DNA from: Triticum aestivum
Lineage: Eukaryota > Streptophyta > Magnoliopsida > Poales > Poaceae
NCBI RefSeq assembly: GCF_018294505.1
Contig: NC_057813.1
Coordinates: 322,321,955-322,385,954 of the forward strand
Reading direction: 5' to 3'
Length of the DNA: 64,000 nucleotides
How positions within the stretch are numbered: position 1 is the stretch's first letter; every line of letters starts with the position of its first letter. The notes under the pieces were generated by a model, which worked only from the letters and a program-made list of their open reading frames with translations, had not been told where the DNA came from and ran no database searches. Below, piece after piece: positions 56,098 through 64,000 of the stretch. The position numbers and the translations under genes were made by a program.

Positions 56098-56298
56098 TCG
56101 ACCACCATAATAGTAGTAGTATTCCTCCATGTATATAGTATAGTCCGAGCACTTTTGTAACGATAGTTAGACCGTTGTATGCCCTTGTTTGAATTGATTG
56201 ACGTGATATTGTTTGTGTTTGTCTCATGTGCATATGGGTAGTGTTTTTCTCTCTAGACCTCACTGTATTCTATATTCTCATCTTTTCTAAACCCTCAG

Positions 56299-56406
56299 AT
56301 GCCTCTGAGACGTGACAATGGATTTGCTTTCCCACTGGAGCTCACTCAGTTGATCCAGCAGCAGAATGCATTGATGCAGATGTCAGTCCAGAATCCGAAT
56401 CAGGGG

Positions 56407-56444
<38 letters not shown>

Positions 56445-57378
56445 CCCACCACCACCACCTGTTGATCACTTAGCCCATTTCTTGAGGCTGAATCCGCCGG
56501 TGTTCTCCAGTAGCACCGAGCCGATAGTTGCAGATGATTGGCTCCGCAAGATGGGAAGGGAGTTGACCACTGCAGAATGCACAGATGCGGAGAAGGTGCG
56601 TTTTGCCGCACATCAGCTTGATGGACCCGTAGCATCATGGTGGGAGAATTTCACAGCCACTTATCCTATCGACACCGTCACATGGGACCAGTTTCAGCAG
56701 GCTTTCCGTACTGCCCATGTTTCAGCAGGAGCTATGGCCATGAACGTTTCACAACTTGCGCCAAGGAGGACGTACTGTTGGCCAGTATGTGGATGACTTT
56801 AGTAAGCTAGCATGTTATGCCCAGATGACGTTGCTACAGATGCAACTAAGAAGGAGAAGTTTCTAGAAGGACTGAATGATGAGCTGAGCATGCAGTTGAT
56901 GGTAGCAACCTTCAACAACTACCAGGAGTTGGTAGACCGAGCTCTCATGATTGAAGGGAAGCAGCAATAGATTGACAGCCGCAAGAGGAAGTATGGACAA
57001 GGGAAGTACAATTCTGGAGCTCAGCAGAAGCCTCGTTTTACCCCGAACTCAGGAGGACCTTTTCAGCATACCCATGGAGGAGGGAGTTCGCACAACCATA
57101 GTGGCCCCAAGAATGGTAATGGGAATGGAGGAAGCAATGGACAGAACCGTACCAACCCATCAACACCAGCCAAGAGGGATCTAAACCACATTACCTATTT
57201 CAAATGCCAGAAGACTGGACATTATGCCACTGAATGTCCTGAAGTGAAGAACGGAAATGGCAATGGAAGCTCTGGGAAGAAGCCTAACCCTTTCAACAAG
57301 GGACAGGTGAACCACGTTAGCGTGGAGGAGGTTGAAGCCCAGCTAGATGCAGTAATAGGTAAGTTTTTCATTAAGTAA
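56299..57378 (+). pseudogene. Tekay-type gag (broken)
   Basis: It starts MPLRRDNGFAFPLE. An asparagine run from (AAC)n (56406-56446) precedes a proline run and the gag core (ADDWLRKMGREL, ASWWENF). A frame disturbance near 56740-56830 and a TAG near 56968 break it. The zinc knuckle reads YFKCQKTGHYATEC (about 57195), so the first metal-binding Cys has become Tyr; the sister copy keeps CFKCGKNGHYTMEC. TAA at 57376-57378 separates gag from the protease. Confidence 0.88.
56406..56446 (+). repeat. (AAC)n trinucleotide run in Tekay gag
   Basis: A run of AAC triplets codes for about 13 asparagines. The minus-strand sister has a similar run at 28438-28470. Confidence 0.9.
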
Positions 57379-60300
57379 TTTACTGCAATCGTTCTTTTTG
57401 ATACTGGTGCATCACATTCATACATATCAAGGGGATTTGTGGATAAGTATAAATTGCCAACCCAAGCCCTTAGGTCACCCATGTTAGTAACCTCGCTAGG
57501 AGCTGAGTATATGGCTAGTTTGTGGTGTGATCGGTTACCATTAAGGATTGGTAACTATGTGTTTCCCTCAGACCTAATAGTATTGGAGTCGCAAGGACTG
57601 GATGTGATATTAGGCATGGATTGGTTATCGAAGTATGGAGGGAACATTGAATGCGCCATTAAGTCGACTTTGCTTACCACGCCAGAAGGAAGAAGGATCA
57701 AGTATGTATCCCGGCATGTGCCAAAGAGGACTCAAGTAAATTCCTTAACAGGAGTTGTACAGGAGGAAGTACCCGTGGTGAAGGATTTTCCTGACGTATT
57801 TCTAGAAGAGTTGCCAGGCATGCCACCGGATAGAGACATTGAGTTTTTAATTGAGCTTTTGCCAGGCACAGGGACAATATCTAAGAGACCGTATAGGATG
57901 CCCGCAAAAGATTTGGAGGAAATTAAGAAGCATATTAAGGAGTTACTGGATAAAGGCTATATTCGCCCAAGTTTGTCACCTTGGGGATCACTAGTGCTTC
58001 TAGTGGAGAAGAAGGACGGATCATTGAGGATGGTTGTTGATTATTGAGGATTGAATGAAGTGACTATCAAGAACAAGTACCCGCTTTCGATGATCAATGA
58101 CTTGTTTGACCAGTTGCAAGGAGCTAAGGTATTTTCCAAGATCGATTTGCAATCAGGATATCACCAGTTGAAGATTCGAGAGCAGGATATACCTAAGACG
58201 GGTTTTACCACCAGGTACGGGCTGTATGAGTACACCATTATGTCATTTGGTCTGACTAACACACCTTCCTATTTCATGAACATGATGAACAAAGTGTTTA
58301 TGGAGTTTCTGGATAAGTTCGTCGTGGTGTTCATTGATGATATTCTGGTCTACTCAAAGAATGAAGAGGAGCATAAGGAGCATTTGCGTTTGGTACTCGG
58401 GAAGCTCAGAGAACATCAGTTATATGCCAAGTTCAGCAAATGTGAGTTTTGGTTGAAGGAAGTTGGATTCCTCGGACATGTTATATCTGGAGAAGGAATA
58501 GAAGTAGAACCCACCAAAGTTGTCACTGTGACAAATTGGGAAGCCCCCACATCAGCTGGAGAGATCCGGAGTTTTCTTGGACTTGCAGGATACTACCGAG
58601 AGGTTCATTGTAAATTTCTCAATGATTGCAAAGCCCATGACGTAATTGTTGAAGAAGGACACCAAGTTCAAATGGACTCAGGAATCTGAGGCCAATTTTC
58701 AGGAGTTGAAGAAACATTTGGTTACATCACCGGTGCTGATTCTGCCAGATTAAAGCAAGGATTACGAAGTATATTGCGACACTTCTCGTCGAGGACTTGG
58801 AGCAGTGCTTATGCAGGAGGGAAGAGTTGTTTCGTATGCCTCACGACAGCTTAAGCCCCATGAGTTAAATTATGCCACCCATGATTTGGAGTTAGTAGCT
58901 GTAGTGCATGCGTTGAAGACTTGGAGACATTTTCTGATCGGAAACCATTGCGAGGTGTACACGGATCACAAGAGTTTGAAGTACATCTTCACAGAAAAGG
59001 AGTTGAATCTCAGGCAAAGGAGATGGTTGGAGCTCATCAAGGATTATGATATGAGATTGCATTATCACCCCGGAAAGGCTAACATGGTAGCCGATGCGTT
59101 GAGCCGCAAGAGCCATGTCAACACACTCTTGACCGGATAGTTACCAAAGGAATTAGCCAAGGATCTTCGTGAGCTATGTTTGGAGATAGTCCCGAGAGGC
59201 TGTGTTGCAGCATTGGAGATTCAGCCTACTTTGATGGATAAGATCAGAGAAGCTCAGAAGACAGACAAGGAGATTGCTGAAATAAAGGAGAAGATGAGCA
59301 AAGGAAAAGCTAAAGGTTTTCGTGAAGATGAGCACGATACCTTATGGTTTGAGGATCATGTTTATGTGCCTAATGATTCGGAGATCAGGAAGTTGATTCT
59401 GCAGGAGGCCCATGATTCACCTTATTCGATTCACCCAGGAAATACCAAGATGTATCTGGATTTGAAGGACACTTTCTGGTGGACTGGAATGAAGAAGGAT
59501 ATTGCGGAGTATGTAGCAGTTTGTGATGTATGTCAGAGAGTGAAGGCAGAGCATCAGAAGCCAGCGGGATTGCTACAGCCATTGCCGATAACCGAATGGA
59601 AGTGGACAAGCTAGGCATGGATTTTATCACAGGATTACCCAGGACACGTTCAGGCTATGACTAAATATGGGTTGTAGTCGATCGTTTGACGAAGGTAGCT
59701 CATTTCATCCCAGTGAAAACCACTTACAACAGTGCTAAGTTGGCAAAGATATACATGACCAGGATCGTATGTCTGCATGGAGTTCCGAGGACCATTGTAT
59801 CAGATAGAGGAACCCAATTTACCTCAAAGTTCTGGAATCAGTTCCATGAAACTTTGGGTACCAGGCTAGAGTTCAGCACAGCCTTTCATCCGCAGACAGA
59901 TGGACAGACCGAGAGAGTCAATCAGATTTTGGAAGACATGCTAAGAGCTTGTGCACTAGATTATGGATCTAGTTGGGACGACAATTTGCCCTATGCAGAG
60001 TTCTCTTACAACAACAGTTATGAATCCAGTCTGAAGATGGCCCCTTTCGAAGCTTTGTATGGAAGGAGGTGCATGACACCGTTGTTGTGGGATGAAGTTG
60101 GAGACCGTTAGTTGTTTGGACCAGATTTGATTAAAGAGTCTGAGGAGAAGGTTAAGTTAATTCACGATAGACTCAAGGTAGCCCAGTCCAGGCAGAAGAG
60201 CTATGCAGATTCTAAACGCAAGGAGACAGTTTACGAAGTCGGAGACAGAGTTTATCTTCGTGTGTCCCCACTTCGAGGAGTTAAGCGTTTTGGAGTAAGG

Positions 60301-60704
60301 GAAAGTTAGCGCCACGTTTTGTAGGACCATACAAAGTGTTGGAACGTATGGGAGAAGTTGCTTACAAGTTGGAATTGCTCGAAGGATTGTCAGGGGTTCA
60401 CGATGTGTTCCACGTTTCCCAGTTGAAGAAGTTCCACAGAGAGATGGCTGATATACCTCTGAGAGATACAGTGCCACTAGAAGCGATTTAGTTGGATAGT
60501 GATTTAACCTATGAGGAGAAACCAGTCAAGATTCTCGAATATGCCAGCCGAGTCACCCGCAGCAAGGTTATCAAGTTTTGCAAAGTTTAGTGGAGCCACC
60601 ATACCGAAGATGAAGCCACCTGGGAGCGAGAGGAAGATCTACTGAAGGACCACCCTCACCTATTTTCTAGCCAACCCGAATCTCGAGGGCGAGATTCATC
60701 TTAA
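57379..60704 (+). pseudogene. Tekay-type protease, RT, RNase H, integrase, chromodomain (broken)
   Basis: Protease VLFDTGASHSYIS lies at about 57390. RT begins about 57870 with FIDDILVYS at about 58330-58356. RNase H has [12 protein letters not shown] (about 58780; the metal-site segment is preceded by a stop near 58752). The integrase zinc region CDVCQRVK is at about 59520-59545; the core has MDFITG (59617), VSDRGTQF (59798) and QTDGQTERVNQ (59893), so D, D and E are all present. The chromodomain-like DEATWEREEDLL is near 60608-60645. Stops occur near 58045, 59138, 59661, 60109, 60489 and 60588, and frameshifts near 58600, 59605 and 60300. It ends with TAA at 60702-60704, within the PPT. Confidence 0.9.
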
Positions 60705-60715
60705 GGGGGGTAGGT
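60700..60715 (+). other. Polypurine tract of plus-strand Tekay element
   Basis: CTTAAGGGGGGTAGGTT lies directly before the 3' LTR start TGTAACATCCC at 60717. Confidence 0.85.
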
Positions 60716-60716
60716 T

Positions 60717-63360
60717 TGTAACATCCCAAATTTTCAATTTGGAATGTTATACATTAGATCATTATTGCATATCATATTTTTATTGCATTTTGGTTTGATC
60801 CTAGAAATTCTACGCAACTCAAGGACCCACGGAGAGAGTTGAGGATTTCGGTATTCTCATATTTGGGTTTTCTCAAATTTTGAAAATAGGATCATTTGAT
60901 TTTAATTATTTTATCTTCGAATATTTCTTATATAAAAATAAGAGAGAGGGAATAAAATTACTTTCCCAAAACAAAGAAATATTGAGTATTTAATAATAAA
61001 ATCAAATAAGATCTTATTTCGGAGTTTATCGCCATTTTATTTGAATTTAGGAAAAATGCGCATTTTTCAAAATTGCATTTAGGCCCCAAATAAATGTTCA
61101 TCTTGTCTGGCTTAACTTTAGGGGACGGGGAAAATTTATTTCGGGATTTTTGGAGTCAGTTTAGTATTTCTTTTAATTTTTTTCTGCACGCAATTATTTA
61201 TTAAAAAACGAACCGACCTACTGGGCCGTGTCCGACTAGGACTCCTGGCCCGGCCGGCCCTTATAAGCCGAGAGGCCACCCCGCCAGCCCAGCCGCCCGC
61301 CCCCGAAACCCTAGCCCCGCCCCCGATCCACCGCCTCCGCTGCCAGCCGTCGCCCGCGCCGCTGTAAGCCGCCAGAGCCCCGCGCCGGAGCCGCCGCCGC
61401 CCCGTTCCGCCGCCCCGCCGCTGGATCCCCTCACCGCCGCCGCCGCCGCCCGCCGCCGCCGCCTGCGGTTTTCTTTAGAAAACCGCTCGGTTTTTTAGAA
61501 CCGCAGTTTATTTTTTTATAGATCGGTTTAGTTTTTTTCCAGTTTATTTATTTTGCGGTCGTTCGTTCATACGTTCATTTTTTCGAACGGTTTTCGTCGT
61601 CTATCCGTAGACAGCGAACATTCGTTCGTTAGCCTGTTCGTCTTTTTTTCTTTTTCTCGGATTTTCTGCGATTATTTTCGTTCGCGATTTCTGATCCGCT
61701 TTTCGTTCTAGTATAACTTTTCGCTCGTTTATCGAAATTAGGCGATTCAAGCGCATCGAGTTTCGTCTTGAAACCCTCTTTCCGTTTAGCCAACTGAAAC
61801 AAGTTTTTGCTACAGTAAAATTTGTCTTAGGTCCAGATTAGTAAACGAAGCTTGTTTCTTTCGCCGTTTGACTTTCGTTGCTTCGTTTGATTTGATTCTT
61901 TTTGCAAAGCAGAGTTCTTAAGTTGAACTTTCTAGTTAGATCTCTTATTTGAGTTTTACCTGTGCATTAGGTGAGTACTTATTGAATGCTTTTTTGTTTG
62001 TGATAGAGTACCCGGAGTGCGCCGCTTGCTACTACGAGTCTCTAGGTTTCACGGATCATCAGCAAGGCAAGTAACACTTTGATCATACCTCTTTACTACC
62101 CAGTTTTATTGCATTAGATCAACACTCGAACAATTGCATGATTAGGACCTGATTAATATGTGGGTTTTGGGAAGTAGATGAGGTAGTACCTATTACCTGT
62201 TTTATTATCAACCCTTGGGAGTTACTTCTACGTTTGCTTATATTGTTATGCTATGCTAGTAGACGTGGATTGGGTGAGTGTATCCATGACAGATGTGAGA
62301 TTGTTAATTAATGGGTTACTTAAGGTGGCAACTTAAATTCACATCTGGGTGGATTGAGGCACCTGGGGAACCCAATGTTGCCTGTATTTTTGGAAATCCC
62401 GGGGTACCGTATGATTCTCTTATGGACCGCCACCCAGGCTCAAAGGGATCATGAGATTATTCATGCTAGAAACTTCCATGTGCAGCCGCAAGCTACTATG
62501 GGCTCTAGCATAGTTGAGTATGTTGTGTGACCTCTTTAAGTGGTAGACTAGCAGATGTAGGGGATGTAGGTTGGTACTGTCTACCCAGAGTAAAGAGTTA
62601 ATTCTTCTGAAAGACCGTGTCTTGGTCATCCGTTTCTCAAACACCTTGTAGTGTGAGAAATCAAACGGAGGAGATCGAGTCTTTCGGGGAAAAGTGCACA
62701 AACCTCTGCAGAGTGTATAAACTAATCATGGTTAGCCGTGTCCCTGTTATGGACGTTTTGAGTATCTAGTACTTGGATTATCATGTGAATCTCGTCATGT
62801 TACTTAAATTAATTTGTTGGGCTTAATGATGATGCTTAATTGGGATTGAGTTGGAGGAACCTTCTCAATGTTTAACAACCACCATGATAGTTAAATAAAA
62901 TCTATTCCTTTGTTGTAGGGAAAAATTGGCTTTATGCAAAACTGTAACCATAGAGCTTTCCACCAGCCATATATGCATGTAGAGATAGCATTATTCTGTT
63001 CATTACTCTCTATGTGTTACATTGCCAGCATATTCCATGTGTTGACCTGTTTTCGGGCTGCAACGTTCATGTTGCAGACTTTTCAGACGACGAGTAAGGT
63101 GCCTTAGGTCGTGCTCTTATACTCAGTGATGCCGTTGGGGTTGATGGACTCGCTTATCTTCCAAGTCTTCCGCTGTTATCGTTATTAGATGGACTTAAGA
63201 CATATTTATTGTAATAAGTTCTCCTTTGAGACATTCGATGTAAAATGTGTGTGATTTCTACTCTGTTATAAATCCTTCAAGTACTGTGCGTGTCAGCATT
63301 ACCGATCCAGGGAGGACACTGATGCACAAAGATCAGACTGTTTGAGGTCTGGACGCTATA
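60717..63360 (+). repeat. 3' LTR of plus-strand Tekay element
   Basis: The 2,644-bp partner of 52640-55249 has substitutions spread along its length and indels in the CCG-rich part (61290-61480). It has the shared block at 62702-62755 and the terminal hairpin at 60719-60751. It ends CTATA instead of CTACA. The following GTTCC is the target repeat. Confidence 0.92.
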
Positions 63361-63420
63361 GTTCCACACTCTTACTTATCGAAAGGACTACGATTGATCC
63401 CCTATATTTGTGGGTCATCA

Positions 63421-64000
63421 AAGACCACCTCAGATCTGAAGTTCTTGGCTCGATAGACAAGTTCCCTTTTGTGATTTCAAGAGTCCAGGGCCACTCCTTT
63501 TAAGGGAGAGAGGGCAAATAAGACTGGACCGAGCTTATACCCTGCCCGAAGAAGTGGGTGACTTAGCCTCAAAGGCTTACCACCTCGGTGTGAACAGTTC
63601 CACCTAGTCTGACAACTTTATCGAAGTGGCACACCATACGATGGGTCGGGTAGTTACTGCTTCCCCCAAATCGTGGCTCGAGGCGGCCTTTTTACTGGCA
63701 CGTCACATCGAGGTGGAGATCATGCATGTTTTCTCAGGAATATCATCAAGATTTTGTTTCCCCCCATATGCATCATGACATCTTTCATGGGAGTGGCATT
63801 TTTACCAGCGTAACAAGGGGGACTATTAGCATTTCAACAACCTATAAGACAAAAAGAGAGGACTACGCAGGTAACCACACTCTCATTCCCTCTGCCTGCT
63901 GCTTCGTCTAGCTAGGCAACCACACTCTCATTCCCTCTGCCTGCTGCTTCATCTAGCTCTAGCGCCTATATCCGAACTCACACTCCTCTCCTTGAGTGAA
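63421..64000. other. Unassigned flank right of the Athila LTR
   Basis: This sequence should be the target DNA into which the Athila element inserted. There is no convincing ORF (the 61-codon frame at 63726-63911 has no recognisable domain) and no LTR termini. The only structure seen is a 45-bp tandem duplication starting about 63871 and 63916 (CACACTCTCATTCCCTCTGC motif). Confidence 0.5.
63871..63960. repeat. 45-bp tandem duplication
   Basis: Two copies of a segment with AACCACACTCTCATTCCC differ at a few bases. Copy spacing is 45 bp. Confidence 0.75.

Larger units (their letters stand above)
52640..63360 (+). mobile_element. Tekay/Del-type chromovirus, plus strand, complete
   Basis: LTRs 52640-55249 and 60717-63360 enclose PBS, an extra ORF, gag, protease, RT, RNase H, integrase and chromodomain-like segment, and PPT. 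The TSD GTTCC is at 52635-52639 and 63361-63365, and its removal restores the Athila LTR. The right terminus is CTATA where CTACA is expected, a likely point change. It has about a dozen lesions in gag-pol but none in the extra ORF. It belongs to the same family as 21416-36370. Confidence 0.93.
39253..63420 (+). mobile_element. Athila-type Gypsy element, 3' half, with three insertions
   Basis: The element includes the C-half of integrase (39253-40064), a small downstream ORF (40448-40789), a long 3' non-coding part (up to 50260 after removing the CRM insertion) and the 3' LTR starting TGATACGTCC at 50261 and ending GGGTCATCA at 63420. Integrase wording and the order pol - extra ORF - LTR match Athila-lineage families abundant in Triticeae. 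The 5' LTR, gag and most of pol are absent; they would lie left of the CRM insertion and were lost with the 19757 rearrangement. No PBS follows 63420, confirming that the LTR is the 3' one. Confidence 0.8.
50261..63420 (+). repeat. Athila 3' LTR, split by MITE and Tekay insertions
   Basis: It consists of 50261-51519, 52435-52634 (plus TSD) and 63366-63420. Rejoined it is about 1.5 kb. It starts TGATACGTCCATTTTGC and ends GTGGGTCATCA. The sequence after 63420 does not show a primer-binding site, so this is the outer end of the element. Confidence 0.8.

Overview
The window is a repeat-only stretch of a large grass genome, most likely a Triticeae genome (wheat, barley, rye or Aegilops type). The Athila-, CRM- and Tekay-type Gypsy families, the very long LTRs and the deep nesting all point that way; the species itself is an inference. 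I find no intact host gene, no tRNA or rRNA gene and no CRISPR array. Almost every base can be assigned to LTR retrotransposons, two solo LTRs and one foldback DNA transposon. About 580 bp at the right edge remain unassigned.

Left part (1-19757): a tandem array of one non-autonomous LTR element, here called U, on the minus strand. The order is internal - LTR - internal - LTR - internal - LTR fragment, with a unit of about 7.4 kb (LTR about 3.0 kb, internal about 4.4 kb). The internal region carries one unusual ORF of about 1,450 codons without recognisable retroviral domains. A 3.9-kb solo LTR (here P, 1800-5700) sits in the first LTR with target-site duplication (TSD) GACTC.

Middle part (19758-39252): a 5'-truncated CRM-clade chromovirus on the plus strand. 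It is split in its reverse transcriptase by a full-length Tekay/Del-type chromovirus on the minus strand (21416-36370). That element is itself interrupted by a 4.0-kb solo LTR (here Q, 28750-32793).

Right part (39253-63420): the 3' half of an Athila-type element (integrase C-half, a small downstream ORF, 3' region, 3' LTR). Three elements sit in it: a complete CRM-clade element on the minus strand (40910-48782, TSD GGTAC), a near-perfect foldback Mutator-type MITE (51529-52434, 9-bp TSD), and a second complete Tekay-type element on the plus strand (52640-63360, TSD GTTCC).

How the parts relate: the elements are layered parasites of each other, and the TSDs plus rejoined reading frames give a relative order of insertion. 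All gag-pol frames are broken by stops and frameshifts, so none is autonomously active as read here. The most notable items are an extra ORF between the 5' LTR and gag of the Tekay element (intact in one copy, with a conserved pattern in both), the domain-less U ORF, a 0.9-kb tract of almost no divergence between otherwise diverged LTRs (likely gene conversion), a hairpin/TATA module in the Athila element found both in the LTR and ahead of the small downstream ORF, and a sequence block shared by three different LTR families.
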